The notes beneath the pieces are model-generated. The model was not told where the DNA came from. It saw only the letters and a list, made by a program, of their open reading frames with translations, and made no database searches. From Gallaecimonas pentaromativorans (GTDB lineage Bacteria; Pseudomonadota; Gammaproteobacteria; Enterobacterales; Gallaecimonadaceae): a stretch of 64,000 nucleotides of DNA. Made by a program: the position numbers and the translations under genes. Shown here piece after piece: positions 1 to 9,426 of the stretch. Within the stretch, counting starts at the first letter, position 1; every line of letters begins with the position of its first letter. Where the stretch lies: the NCBI RefSeq assembly GCF_003751625.1, contig NZ_RJUL01000011.1, forward strand, positions 62,001 to 126,000, in the 5' to 3' direction.

Positions 1-589
1 TGGAATTACCATTGCCCATCACGTAGGCGGCCTCGAACAGGTGGTTACCGTGGCTGAAGTTCCATTGGATGGTGCCGTCCTGGCGGTTGAACTGATAGGA
101 GTTGTCGATGCGGGTCAGCAGGTAGCTGTTGGTGTTGGGCACCCAGTTCATGTACTTGTAGGTGATCTTGATGGCCTGCCAGAGCGGGTTCTGGGTGCGG
201 CCAAACAGCAGGTCGCCGTATTTTTTGTTGCTCAGCCCCAGGTAGGCGTAGCGGGCGTTCCAGGTGCCGTCGGCATTGGTGTTGGTCTCATACTTCTCGG
301 TATTGACTTGCCACTCGTATTTGCCCACCACCCGGGTGCCTTCCAGGGGCGAGTCGTCAAAGGCAGACAGAGCCCGGGACATGCTGATGCCCAGGCGGCC
401 ACCCATGTGGGTGTCGGCGCCGCTATCTTCCGAGCGTTCCCAGTCGTTGCCGACTTGGGCCTGCAAACGGCCATAGATATCCAGGGTGTTATCGGCATCT
501 TTATAGACGGTTTGGCCATGGGCGGCGCACGACAGACCCCCAATCACCACGGCGGCGGCCAGTGGCGCAAATGCAATTTTGTTATTCAC
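1..589 (-). CDS. Gram-negative porin, OmpC-like (3' end beyond window)
   Basis: The gene is open through the window edge, so only about 196 N-terminal residues are visible. It starts at a GTG at 589 behind an AGGAAG ribosome site. The product begins MNNKIAFAPLAAAVVIGGL, a signal peptide ending near CAAHGQ. Next come the barrel-type segments TLDIYGRLQAQVGND, a long YEWQVNTE strand, YAYLGLSNKKYGDLLFGRTQNPLW and NSYQFNRQDGTIQWNFS, the alternating pattern of the general-porin family. It would form a trimeric outer-membrane channel for small solutes. The family call is firm; substrate preference cannot be read. It is followed on the same strand by nothing visible and is preceded by sodA, also on the minus strand, with a terminator between them. 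Confidence 0.85.
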   Translation of the reverse strand, partial: MNNKIAFAPLAAAVVIGGLSCAAHGQTVYKDADNTLDIYGRLQAQVGNDWERSEDSGADTHMGGRLGISMSRALSAFDDSPLEGTRVVGKYEWQVNTEKYETNTNADGTWNARYAYLGLSNKKYGDLLFGRTQNPLWQAIKITYKYMNWVPNTNSYLLTRIDNSYQFNRQDGTIQWNFSHGNHLFEAAYVMGNGNS

Positions 590-741
590 GTTGTCTTCCT
601 GCTGTGTTTTTTGGTTTTGGCTGCATCAGCCCTGTTGCGGGCCTGGCTGGAAGATTTAACGCAATTGCGACCACAAATGGACGGGAAAGCGGCTTTCCCA
701 ATCAGGGAAACGCCCTTTCCCTATCGGGAGGCGGGAATAGC

Positions 742-773
742 GTAAAAAAGCGGCGCTCAGGCCGCCTTTTTTA
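742..773 (-). terminator. Intrinsic terminator downstream of sodA
   Basis: A GCGGC/GCCGC stem with a short loop is flanked by A and T runs, so it would work in either direction. It lies directly after the sodA stop on the minus strand and separates sodA from the porin gene. Confidence 0.8.
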
Positions 774-776
774 CCC

Positions 777-1388
777 TCAGGCGAGGGCGGCTTGATAGCG
801 CGTTTCTACCTCGGCCCAGTCAACCACCTGGTAGAAGGCCTGAATGTACTCGGGGCGCTTGTTTTGGTACTTGAGGTAATAGGCGTGCTCCCACACGTCC
901 AGCCCCAGAATGGGGGTGTGGCCGTGCATCAGCGGGCTGTCCTGGTTGAGGGTATTTTCCACCACCAGCTTGTTGTCGCCGGTTACCGACAACCAAGCCC
1001 AGCCCGAGCCAAAGCGGGCCACGGCGGCATTGGTAAAGGCCTCTTTGAAGGCGTCAAAACCGCCCAGTTCTTTGTCGATGGCATCGGCCACCCGGCCTTT
1101 GGGGGCGCCGCCGCCTTCAGGCGACATAACCTGCCAGAACAGCGAATGGTTGGCGTGGCCACCGCCATTGTTGATAACCGCCTGGCGTTTGGCGTCAGGC
1201 AGGTCACTCAAATGTCGCAGCAGCTGCTCGACCGGCATGGCTGCAAAGCCGGTGCCGCTCAGGGCGTCGTTGAGCTTGTCCACGTAGGCCTGGTGATGGC
1301 GGCTGTGGTGAATTTCCATGGTCAGTGCGTCAATGTGGGGTTCGAGGGCGGTATAGGCGTAGGGCAGGGTGGGGAGTTGGTGTGCCAT
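777..1388 (-). CDS. sodA: Superoxide dismutase, manganese type
   Basis: This is a full-length 203-residue Mn/Fe superoxide dismutase, which converts superoxide to oxygen and hydrogen peroxide in the cytoplasm. Metal ligands are visible as His27, His81 (in [11 protein letters not shown]), Asp164 and His168 (in [10 protein letters not shown]). The residues that separate Mn from Fe enzymes read as Mn type: Gly77, with Gln149 in NQDSPLM, where Fe enzymes have Gln in the first position. The ATG at 1388 has a strong AAGGAGAT ribosome site. A Fur-like box lies about 90 bases upstream, so repression by iron-loaded Fur is likely, as for Escherichia coli sodA. It is divergent from the M20 amidohydrolase gene. 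Confidence 0.95.
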   Translation of the reverse strand: MAHQLPTLPYAYTALEPHIDALTMEIHHSRHHQAYVDKLNDALSGTGFAAMPVEQLLRHLSDLPDAKRQAVINNGGGHANHSLFWQVMSPEGGGAPKGRVADAIDKELGGFDAFKEAFTNAAVARFGSGWAWLSVTGDNKLVVENTLNQDSPLMHGHTPILGLDVWEHAYYLKYQNKRPEYIQAFYQVVDWAEVETRYQAALA

Positions 1389-1474
1389 AAGCGGATCTCC
1401 TTGGCTGTGGGTGTCGCCAGGCCTTAAGCCCTGGCGAGGGGAGTTCAGTAAAGCACTTTCCCATAAAGATCAAA

Positions 1475-1489
1475 AGAGAATCGTTATCA
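1475..1489. promoter_or_regulatory. Fur-type operator between sodA and the amidohydrolase gene
   Basis: AGAGAATCGTTATCA matches the 7-1-7 Fur unit TGATAATnATTATCA at 11 of 14 positions. It lies between divergent genes and could control either. Fur control of sodA is established in E. coli, so that target is favoured. Confidence 0.6.
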
Positions 1490-1638
1490 ATAAATGCTTG
1501 GTAAAATAGCTTAAGACCATCGCTTTTGCTGGCAAGGGCGGGGCAAACGCCTGAAGACGGCAGCTTGTCGCAGCGGCTTTACATTATTGCAACCTTCTGT
1601 AGTAGCCTGATCCCAGGTTCCTTTTTGAGTATCAGCCC

Positions 1639-2925
1639 ATGCAATACCAAGGTCTTTTCGCCCTCAGCCTGCTGGCCAGCAACCTGGCCTGGGCCGGCTC
1701 CGTTGAAGAGCTGGCCGATAAGGTTCAGCCCCAGGTGGTGGAGTGGCGCCACCACTTCCACCAGCACCCGGAATTGTCCAACCGCGAGTTTCAAACCGCG
1801 GCTTATGTGGCCAAGTACCTGAAAGGCCTGGGCCTTGAGGTGCAGACCGGCGTTGCCAAAACCGGGGTGGTGGCAGTGCTGGACAGCGGCAAGCCGGGCC
1901 CGGTGGTGGCCCTTCGCGCCGACATGGACGCCCTGCCGGTTAAAGAAGTGAACAACCTGCCGTACCGCTCCGAGGTCACCGGCGAATACAACGGTGAAAC
2001 GGTGCCGGTGATGCACGCCTGCGGCCACGACACCCATATCGCCATGCTGATGGGCGCCGCCAAGGTGCTGGTGGCCATGAAGGGCGAGCTTAAGGGCAAA
2101 GTGAAATTTATCTTCCAGCCCGCCGAAGAGGGCGCGCCGGTGGGAGAAGAGGGCGGCGCCAAGCTGATGGTCAAAGAAGGGGTACTGAAAAACCCTGACG
2201 TGGACGTGGTATTTGGCCTGCACATCAATTCCCAGACCGACATCGGCACCGTCAAATACCGCGCTGGCGGGGTGATGGCGGCGGTGGACCCGTTCAAGAT
2301 TGAGGTGCACGGCAAGCAATCCCATGGCGCCTACCCCTGGATGAGCGTCGACCCTGTGGTGACCTCGGCGCAGCTGGTGATGGCACTGCAAACCATCGTC
2401 AGCCGTGAAGTGAAAGTCATCGACAACGGCGCCGTGGTGAGCGTGGGCATGATCAAAGGCGGTAACCGCACCAACATCATCCCCGCCGAGGTAGACCTTG
2501 CCGGCACCGTGCGCACCCTCAACCCCAAGGCGCGTGAGCTGGTGTATGAAGCCATGGCCCGTAAGGTGAAAGGCATTGCCGACAGCATGGGCGCCACCGC
2601 TACCCTAACCATGCCCTATGGCGATTCCTACCCCATCACCTACAACGACCCGGCGCTGATGGCCAAAATGCTGCCCACCTTAAGCCGCACCGCAGGGGAA
2701 GGCCACGTCAAAGAAGCCCAGGCCGTCACCGGCGCCGAGGACTTTTCGTTCTATCAGGAAAAAGTACCGGGTTTGTTCCTGTTCGTCGGCGGCAAACCCC
2801 TGGACGTACCCGAAGACAAGGCCCCGTCCCACCACACCCCGGATTTTTACGTGGACGACGCGGGCATGGAATTGGGGGTAAAGCTGCTCTCCAACCTCAC
2901 CCTCGATTACATGCAAAAGAGCTGA
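1639..2925 (+). CDS. Exported M20-family amidohydrolase (hippurate/N-acyl-amino-acid hydrolase type)
   Basis: The 428-residue protein belongs to the M20D amidohydrolases, which cut amide bonds of N-acyl amino acids or similar small substrates. A signal peptide (MQYQGLFALSLLASNLAWA) implies periplasmic export, unlike the usual cytoplasmic relatives. Metal-site motifs are ALRADMDALPV, MHACGHDTHIAMLMG and FQPAEEG (metal-bridging Glu region). The dimerisation insert and the C-terminal GAEDFSFY and HHTPDFYVDD ligand regions are also present. It stands alone, divergent from sodA, and is followed by a bidirectional terminator. The exact substrate cannot be inferred. Confidence 0.85.
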   Translation: MQYQGLFALSLLASNLAWAGSVEELADKVQPQVVEWRHHFHQHPELSNREFQTAAYVAKYLKGLGLEVQTGVAKTGVVAVLDSGKPGPVVALRADMDALPVKEVNNLPYRSEVTGEYNGETVPVMHACGHDTHIAMLMGAAKVLVAMKGELKGKVKFIFQPAEEGAPVGEEGGAKLMVKEGVLKNPDVDVVFGLHINSQTDIGTVKYRAGGVMAAVDPFKIEVHGKQSHGAYPWMSVDPVVTSAQLVMALQTIVSREVKVIDNGAVVSVGMIKGGNRTNIIPAEVDLAGTVRTLNPKARELVYEAMARKVKGIADSMGATATLTMPYGDSYPITYNDPALMAKMLPTLSRTAGEGHVKEAQAVTGAEDFSFYQEKVPGLFLFVGGKPLDVPEDKAPSHHTPDFYVDDAGMELGVKLLSNLTLDYMQKS

Positions 2926-2936
2926 GATCAACGCGC

Positions 2937-2966
2937 AAAAAAGCCCGGCACCGCCGGGCTTTTTTA
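2937..2966. terminator. Bidirectional terminator between convergent genes
   Basis: A GCCCGGC/GCCGGGC stem is flanked by six A and six T. It serves the amidohydrolase on the plus strand and the histidine kinase on the minus strand, whose stop codon lies within it. Confidence 0.85.
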
Positions 2967-5900
2967 TAACCCGCCGGTGCTGGCCTGGGGCTGGGCTACC
3001 GGCAGGGTGAGCACCATCACGGTGCCGTTGGGGCTGGTGCTGGCGATATCGAGGGTGCCGCCGTGCACTTGGGCAATGGAGCGGCAGATGGCCAGGCCCA
3101 TTCCCAGGCCGCTGTCTTTGGTGGTGAAAAAGGGATTGAAGATCTGGTCGCGGTCGGCGGCGGTAATGCCGCTGCCGTTATCTTCAATGGTCAGCACCAC
3201 GAAGTTGTCACGGCGGCTGGAGGTGATGCGCAGGTGCCGGTTGCCGGGCTCTGTCTCGGTCATGGCGTCCAGGGCGTTGGTCACTAGGTTCAAGACCACT
3301 TGTTGCAACTGGGTACTGTCAGCCAGCACCCATTCATTGGCATTGAGCTGCGTTTCTATATCGGCGGCCGAGTCGGTCAGTTCGGTGCTCAGCACCCCCA
3401 GTACCGCTTCTACCACCTGGTCGAATTCAAGCAGGCTGAGCTGCTCTGGCGCTTGGCGGGCGAGGGTGCGTACGGCTCTGACGATATCACCGGCCCGCAG
3501 GCCCGCAGACTCAATGGCCTGCAGGTTAGTGGCCACCTCCTCCATATTGGGGGGCGTGAGTTTCAGCCAACGGCTGGCTGCCGCAGCATTGGCCACCATG
3601 GCCAGCAGCGGTTGGTTTATCTCGTGAGCCAAAGAGGCGGCAAAGCCCCCCAGCACCCGCAGGTGAGAAGTATGGATAAGCTCGTGGCGGGCGCTGGCCA
3701 GAGCCGACTCAGTTTGCAGCTGCCGGGTACTTCGGCCCAGCAACTCGGCATAGAGGTGGCTTTGGTGCAGGGCAATGGCTGCGTAATCGGCAAACTGCTT
3801 GAGGGCCTCCACTTCCGACAAGGCAAAGGCGTGGGTCCGGGAGTTGTTCTCGAGGTAGAGCACGGCCACGGTGCTGCCTTGCGCTTTTAACGGCAAACAG
3901 AGCAGGGAGTGGACCGGGTGTTGCTCCAAACTGCTGGCGTGCTGCTCGGTGGCCTCGGCAATGGCGTTGTCGAACACCAAGGTTTTACCGGTTTGCACCG
4001 CCAGGGCTACGATGGAGAGCGGTGCATGCTGGTTGGTCAGGGGTGTTGCGTTTTGATAAAGCTGCACTTTATTGCCCGCCAAGCTGGCGCTGGCGGTCAG
4101 TTGCAACTGCTGTTGCTGTACGCAGATAAAGAGCGCTGTTTGGGCCGAGCTGAGTGCCAGAGCGTCTTCGAGCACCTTTTCAATCAGCAACTGGCGACCG
4201 GCACTGTGGCTGATGTCGCGCAGGGGTTTTAGCGCCAGCTCGGTTTTGGGGGCCAACTCGGCTCCAAACTCGGCGCTGAGCTGCTTGACCTTGGCATGGG
4301 CTCCCCAGTCCCGGTACGCCGTCAGGGCCTTTTGCAGATAATTGCCGGCCACTTCCTGCAGGTGGCAGGCACTGGCGCAGCGGGCCGCCAGCTCGTAGGC
4401 CAGGGCATTTTCATGGATGAGGTTCGCTGCCTGGGCGGCGCGAGCTGAGCCTTCATAGGCGGCAAGGGCTGCAATGCTGTCGCCAGACATCAGTGCCAGC
4501 TCGGCATCAAGCAGCAACACCTTGTTGTTAAAGGTAAAGGGGTTGCGCTGTGCGTAACTGGCCAGCACGGCGCGGCATTCCAGTGCATGGCCCGCGGCTT
4601 GAGGGTGGCGGCTTTGAATATGACAAAGCGCATTGAACAGGTACCAATCGGCCAGTTGGATGTGAGCCGGGGTTGCCCAGCGCCACTCTTTGGCTTCGGC
4701 CAGCGCCGCCATGGCGGCGCCCAGGTCTCGAAACAAAAAGGCTGCCATGCCTTCAAAGAGTTGCCGCCAAAAAAGCAGCGGCGAAAGGGTGCTTTGGCCG
4801 GCGGCTTTAATGATGTGCCCGGGCTTAAAGCCGTCCTGGGCCATGGTACAGGCATAGGCCCGCTGGGTATTGAGGATATCTTCAACATCCCGGAAACCCA
4901 CTTGCCTGGCAATAAGCAGGCCCCGGCCAATTTCATCTTGCACCAGTTGCAGGTGCTCGCCGGCCACCATCATGTTGCCGGCCACATGGTTACAGGCGTA
5001 GCAGGCCATGGGCAGGTCGCCGCTGGTTTTGCCAAAGGCAAAGGCCTCGCGGGCTTGCTCCAAGGCGTAGCTGAGCGGCAGCGTCCAGGCACTGACTTGG
5101 TCAAGTGCGATCAATACCGCCGTTTTTGAGCTGTGGAAATGGTGCTTGTCGATTAACTGCTTCGCTGTCTGAGCCAGACTCAAGCCGTCGCGAACCGCGT
5201 CGTGGCGGCTGGCAATGGAGACTCCAAACCAGGCCAGGGCGTAGCAGGAGGTGTCGGTCAGGCCATGCTTAAGGGTCAGCTCCACCATTTTGGCCAGGTG
5301 CAAAAACATCAGGCCGTCATTGGCGAAGAAAGACGACTGCAAGGTCGCCAGCAGCCCCATGGCGGTTTCAGTGGCTGGGTCTTTCAGTAGTTGTAGCGCC
5401 AGCAGGCCGTCCGGCCCCAGGGCGTTTATCTTGGCCATGACCGATTGGTAGGTCTGGTCTAGCAGTTGCGGGCTGGGCTGGCGGGGCAGGTCGATATGCA
5501 GCTGCTTGAGGCCGTCCAGGGTTATCTCGGTGGCTTCCTCATAACGGCCCCGCAGGGTCATCATGCTGGCTTTGAAGGCGATGGCTTGGGCCAACTGCTG
5601 GGGGCTGGCCGAGTTGTTGATGAGCGACTCAATGGCCAAGGCGGTGCTGTCGGTGCCTGCATCCTCCAGCAAGCCTTCGCAGCGCAGCGCTTCAATCTCC
5701 CAAAACTGCGCCGGGTTGTAACTGGCGCTTTTGCTAAAGGCCATGGCCGCGTCCAGATACAGCCGGGCGCTGTCCAGCACACCGATTTTGCGGGCCAGGG
5801 TAGCGGCGGTTTTAAGTACTCGGATAAAACGCCCGGCATCAATAGGGCTTACCGGTAGCTGCGCCGATTTGGCAAGCTGCCCGGCCAACAGCAGCAGGTT

Positions 5901-7040
5901 GTCCCGCGATTTGTTGTAATTGAGATCCAGCATGGCGATGGCAATACGCCGGTGCAGGGCCTGGCGTTCTGTCGCCGACAGCAGCCGGTAGGCGGCGTCT
6001 TGCACGGTGTCGTGGCAGAAATTCCAGTTACAGGCATCCCTGTATAAAAGGGACTGCGCCAGGGCCGCATTCAGGGCCGGACCCAGCTGCTGCTCTGTCA
6101 GGTTGGCGCACTTGCTGAGCAAAGGCCCCTCGATAGTGGCGCCAATACCGGCTGCCAGTTTCAGCAGCTCACGGGTTTGCTGGGGCAGCTGATTAATCTT
6201 GTCGCGAAGCAGCCTTTTTAAGTCGTCACTGCTGGGCCGCGGGTGCTGGCCCTCTTCGCCAAGGCTTTTCATCCGTTCCAGCAGCAAGCCAACATAAAAA
6301 GGATTGCCGCCGGTTTCTTGAAAGATGCGCGCCGATAACTGCGGTTGGTTGTGGCCGGGGAGCGAATGGGCAAGCCAGGTCTGTACCGCGCTTTGCGTCA
6401 GGCCGGCCAATTGTAGGTGGGTGACCTTCAAGGCGCCCTGGTGCACCTTATTTAGCACCTGGCTCAGGGCGCCGGCGTCCAGCTCGGTGCGGTAGGTACC
6501 GATCAGCAAAATATCCTGCTGGGCGCCAAGGGCAAAAGCGGGCAGCAGGGTCAGGGAACCTTGGTCGAGCCATTGCAAGTCGTCCAGTACCACCACCAGC
6601 GGGTGCCCGGGAGAGGAGAGTTGCTCAAAGCAACCCAAAAACCGCTGGTGCAGGTTGCTCTGAGCCTGGGCCGAAGACAACGTGGCGGTGGGTACCAGCT
6701 CGCGGCCAAAGTGCTCGTCGTAGGGTAAAACCGTGAATTCGTTAAAGCCCTTGTTAAAAAGCTCCTGCTGAGTGGCATGGGCTTGAGGGCCGGTGACCGA
6801 GCGCAGCGCTTTGGCAAGGCTGGAGTAGGGCACTTTGAACTGGCTTTGGTCCGCCTTGGCGATGGCGGCCGAGTAACTTGGGTGGCGGTTCAGGAACGCT
6901 TTGGCCAGGGCGGTTTTGCCAACTCCGGCGGTGCCAGAAATAAGCACTATCTCGCAGTAGCTGGTGCGGGCTACGCGGTTATAGGCTTGCTCTATTTGTG
7001 CAAGCTCGCTATCCCTGCCAAGGAGCTGATTGACTGCCAT
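2964..7040 (-). CDS. Giant AAA-ATPase / TPR / GAF / sensor histidine kinase
   Basis: This is a very large (~1358 aa) soluble signalling protein. From the N-terminus it has an AAA_16/STAND-type ATPase module (LGRDSELAQI; Walker A GTAGVGKT at about 36-43; Walker B VVVLDDLQW). A long alpha-helical TPR-like region of about 600 residues follows, then a GAF domain near 980-1130. The C-terminus is a histidine kinase with phospho-acceptor SLAHEINQP (His about 1139), N-box NLVTNALDAM and G-boxes IEDNGSGI and GLGMGLA. No membrane segment, receiver domain or Ser/Thr kinase domain is seen; some relatives carry the last. I chose the ATG at 7040 because the LGRDSEL motif opens such ATPases; a TTG at 7127 would add 29 residues but lacks a ribosome site. 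No response regulator lies nearby, so its partner is elsewhere. The signal is unknown. Confidence 0.85.
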   Translation of the reverse strand: MAVNQLLGRDSELAQIEQAYNRVARTSYCEIVLISGTAGVGKTALAKAFLNRHPSYSAAIAKADQSQFKVPYSSLAKALRSVTGPQAHATQQELFNKGFNEFTVLPYDEHFGRELVPTATLSSAQAQSNLHQRFLGCFEQLSSPGHPLVVVLDDLQWLDQGSLTLLPAFALGAQQDILLIGTYRTELDAGALSQVLNKVHQGALKVTHLQLAGLTQSAVQTWLAHSLPGHNQPQLSARIFQETGGNPFYVGLLLERMKSLGEEGQHPRPSSDDLKRLLRDKINQLPQQTRELLKLAAGIGATIEGPLLSKCANLTEQQLGPALNAALAQSLLYRDACNWNFCHDTVQDAAYRLLSATERQALHRRIAIAMLDLNYNKSRDNLLLLAGQLAKSAQLPVSPIDAGRFIRVLKTAATLARKIGVLDSARLYLDAAMAFSKSASYNPAQFWEIEALRCEGLLEDAGTDSTALAIESLINNSASPQQLAQAIAFKASMMTLRGRYEEATEITLDGLKQLHIDLPRQPSPQLLDQTYQSVMAKINALGPDGLLALQLLKDPATETAMGLLATLQSSFFANDGLMFLHLAKMVELTLKHGLTDTSCYALAWFGVSIASRHDAVRDGLSLAQTAKQLIDKHHFHSSKTAVLIALDQVSAWTLPLSYALEQAREAFAFGKTSGDLPMACYACNHVAGNMMVAGEHLQLVQDEIGRGLLIARQVGFRDVEDILNTQRAYACTMAQDGFKPGHIIKAAGQSTLSPLLFWRQLFEGMAAFLFRDLGAAMAALAEAKEWRWATPAHIQLADWYLFNALCHIQSRHPQAAGHALECRAVLASYAQRNPFTFNNKVLLLDAELALMSGDSIAALAAYEGSARAAQAANLIHENALAYELAARCASACHLQEVAGNYLQKALTAYRDWGAHAKVKQLSAEFGAELAPKTELALKPLRDISHSAGRQLLIEKVLEDALALSSAQTALFICVQQQQLQLTASASLAGNKVQLYQNATPLTNQHAPLSIVALAVQTGKTLVFDNAIAEATEQHASSLEQHPVHSLLCLPLKAQGSTVAVLYLENNSRTHAFALSEVEALKQFADYAAIALHQSHLYAELLGRSTRQLQTESALASARHELIHTSHLRVLGGFAASLAHEINQPLLAMVANAAAASRWLKLTPPNMEEVATNLQAIESAGLRAGDIVRAVRTLARQAPEQLSLLEFDQVVEAVLGVLSTELTDSAADIETQLNANEWVLADSTQLQQVVLNLVTNALDAMTETEPGNRHLRITSSRRDNFVVLTIEDNGSGITAADRDQIFNPFFTTKDSGLGMGLAICRSIAQVHGGTLDIASTSPNGTVMVLTLPVAQPQASTGGL

Positions 7041-7592
7041 AGCGCTAACCCTTTGCCCGATAAAGGAGGGCAAAATATCCGGTGTTTGAAGAAACCTCCC
7101 GGACCTACTGACTTGCCAAAGGCGCAATGAGGTAAAGAGGAGTCGGTAAAATAGCTAGCTTTAAATACCAGATTTATTGATAAATTAATAATATACCGAA
7201 GTATCATTGCCAGCTTTTCCGGTCGAGTATCTCGCCTCTCGCTGGCTTTATACCAAGCCATTTTCGACGCAAGTGCGCAATTGCCCTTCGTTTCCCAGAC
7301 ACCACCCAGTTAGATAAGCCGACTGCGTCCTAAGCGGTGCTTGTGAGCAGTAAATGCCACCCTGAGCAGTTCAACATCGAAGCGGTCAAGTAAATCACTG
7401 CCTTTGGCCATATCCTGCCGATGTGGCCAAACGCTTAGCTATCACCACAACTGGAATGGAGTCCCATACACTATTTCCCTTCAGCGCTGATGTGAACAAC
7501 TCGGATCTTGTCACGGCCAGTTATCACCGCTCTGCTGTTGCCAGGGGCTGATGGCCAGTTTTACCCGGCCATCATGCTGAACAACGACAGGG
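7041..7592. other. Non-coding gap of about 550 bases
   Basis: The part next to the kinase gene (about 7130-7200) is AT-rich and probably holds its promoter. The remainder has no ORF I can assign, no clear hairpin-plus-T-run and no recognisable repeat. Short open frames here resemble nothing I know. Confidence 0.4.
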
Positions 7593-9239
7593 CTAAAAGT
7601 GCTCCTTCAACAGCGCCAGCATATTGCGCTTGCGCCGGTATTGATCAGCCAACTGTTCGATGGTGTCCTGGAAGGGCTTCAGTGAGTGACCTTGGTCGCG
7701 TAACTGCTTTTGCAACTGCGACAGGTGAAGGATGGCTTGCTGGTAGGCATCGTTATGGGTCTGCTCAATCAGGGGCTTGACCACCTTCAGCACGAGGGCG
7801 ATGGCCTCGTCGGGATGCCACTCCAGCAGCTCTTCTGACAAGGCCAGCAATAGCCCTGAATTGGCGCTGTGGTTTTTGGTCCACTCCCTTGCCTTATCCA
7901 ATTGCCGCTGTTCGAGGTAAAAGGCCAGCAATGCCTCGCCACCTTTTTGCTCGAAGCACGATTCCACCTGCGCCAGGAAGTCAGGGCTGGGCTGGCCCAG
8001 CTGGCCATATAACTTGGCAAGCTCCTGGTAGGCTTCATAATTTGGCGCTTCGGTGAACAGTTGCCAGGCCAGTGACCAAGCTCCCTGACTGTCACCAAAG
8101 GCCAGCTTCACTTCGACCTCGTGATGGCGGCAGGCATTCTTTTCGTGGCGGCTTTTGGCTGAGGCATAGGCCCTGTCCAGCCAGGCCTGGGCCTCGTCTT
8201 GGGCCTGGTGCGCCAGGCAGAGCTGGCAGAGGGCCAGGAAATCGTCGCTTTGACTGGCCAGCATGGCCCGGATGCGCAACTGTTCGCGCCAGTCGTCGTT
8301 CTGTATGGCCAAGGCCAGCAAGGGCGCGGCATAACGACTCATGCGCCAGGTGTACTCAAAGTCTGGGGTTTTTCCCTTGAGCACCTTGGTCTCTTTTTGT
8401 AATGCCTGCTCACAGAGTGCGCCCAAGGCATGCCGCGTTTCGGCACTCAAGCTGAAATCCTCAGGAACCCTGGGGAAGATGTCCTGGTCGTTATCCAGGT
8501 TGTCGAACAACCATTGGGCTTTTTTCTGGTCGCTCCAGTCGAGGCGGTCGAAGACGGTCGCCAGTTGTCGGCACAGTTGCTCTTCGACGGCGAAGCGGTT
8601 GCCGCCCGAGTCGTCCAGCCGTTCCAGCACCAGGTTGAAACGTTTCAGGGCATGGTTGACCAAGCTCCACTGGTCTTCGGTAGCCAACCTGGCCAGGACG
8701 GGCCAGAGGATGTCCAATTGCTGCTCCGCATCAAGGAAGTAGTCTCGGACTTCGTCCCAATCCCAGAGGCTGCGCAGTGGCAGGGCCTGGGTAAGGCGCT
8801 TTTTCAACTCGGTGACACTGAGTGGCTGCTTGGCTGAACGTACCTGTAGCAGCCACTTCTGCCACAGGTGAGGGCTCTGCTCCAGGCAGCCCAGCACTAT
8901 CTCCACCAATTCATCGGCGGCCTTGTCGGCGAAGTGTGCCCTGAGCTGGGCCCTTTCATCGTTTGCCGGTTCTACACCCTGGTTGGCGAGGCTGAGGCGC
9001 AAAGCTACCGCCACCCCATGTTTGCAGAGGCTTTGGTACTCGGCGGCGGGGCAGCTGCAAAAGGCCCGACCTGAATGGAGATCGATTTGGACCTGATAAG
9101 GCCGGGATCCCTGCACCATTGCCGTGCAACGTTCGGCCCCCAACTTGAACTGCAAGACCTTGTTCTGAGCCAACAGTTGCATTCCCTTGGCGAAAGTGGC
9201 GCTGCCTGCTTCGGCCAAGATCTGCTGTTCGTTCAGCAT
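7593..9239 (-). CDS. SWIM zinc-finger protein
   Basis: About 548 residues with an N-terminal SWIM zinc finger: Cys61, Cys63, Cys72 and His74 in FCSCPAAEYQSLCKHG, the CxCxnCxH signature. The rest is an alpha-helical, repeat-like region rich in Trp, Leu and acidic residues (for example EEQLCRQLATVFDRLDWSD), as in bacterial SWIM proteins that sometimes sit beside SNF2 helicases; no helicase lies next to this one. SWIM modules bind DNA or proteins, but the role of this family is not established. I chose the ATG at 9239 (AAGGTA ribosome site). A TTG at 9338 would add a poor-looking N-terminus. Confidence 0.75.
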   Translation of the reverse strand: MLNEQQILAEAGSATFAKGMQLLAQNKVLQFKLGAERCTAMVQGSRPYQVQIDLHSGRAFCSCPAAEYQSLCKHGVAVALRLSLANQGVEPANDERAQLRAHFADKAADELVEIVLGCLEQSPHLWQKWLLQVRSAKQPLSVTELKKRLTQALPLRSLWDWDEVRDYFLDAEQQLDILWPVLARLATEDQWSLVNHALKRFNLVLERLDDSGGNRFAVEEQLCRQLATVFDRLDWSDQKKAQWLFDNLDNDQDIFPRVPEDFSLSAETRHALGALCEQALQKETKVLKGKTPDFEYTWRMSRYAAPLLALAIQNDDWREQLRIRAMLASQSDDFLALCQLCLAHQAQDEAQAWLDRAYASAKSRHEKNACRHHEVEVKLAFGDSQGAWSLAWQLFTEAPNYEAYQELAKLYGQLGQPSPDFLAQVESCFEQKGGEALLAFYLEQRQLDKAREWTKNHSANSGLLLALSEELLEWHPDEAIALVLKVVKPLIEQTHNDAYQQAILHLSQLQKQLRDQGHSLKPFQDTIEQLADQYRRKRNMLALLKEHF

Positions 9240-9426
9240 TATCGTTACCTTATCTGTTCTTTGTTGCGGTGGCGTCGGCTGGTCGCCGTTGGTGAGGCCT
9301 ATTTTACAGGAAGCGAAGGGTGATGGGCTGCGAGTCAAAACAGCAAACCAAGAGCCGGTACGACCTCACATCACAAACGCATGCTTGTCGCCAGACTCGT
9401 CGGCCTGCAGTGGACACAAAGACCAT

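Noticed and set aside
43-63. Possible start of an additional operon gene at the left edge
   Set aside because: Only the porin reading frame continues to the edge with family motifs.
41-745. 234-codon plus-strand frame at the left edge
   Set aside because: It is the antisense of the porin gene; the minus-strand product has a signal peptide and porin motifs, this one only repetitive Val/Gly sequence.
3063-3890. Plus-strand frames inside the giant kinase gene
   Set aside because: Shadow frames; the minus strand carries a continuous kinase with all conserved boxes.
6992-7261. 89-codon minus-strand frame upstream of the giant kinase
   Set aside because: It overlaps the kinase start in another frame and has no recognisable motif or good ribosome site.
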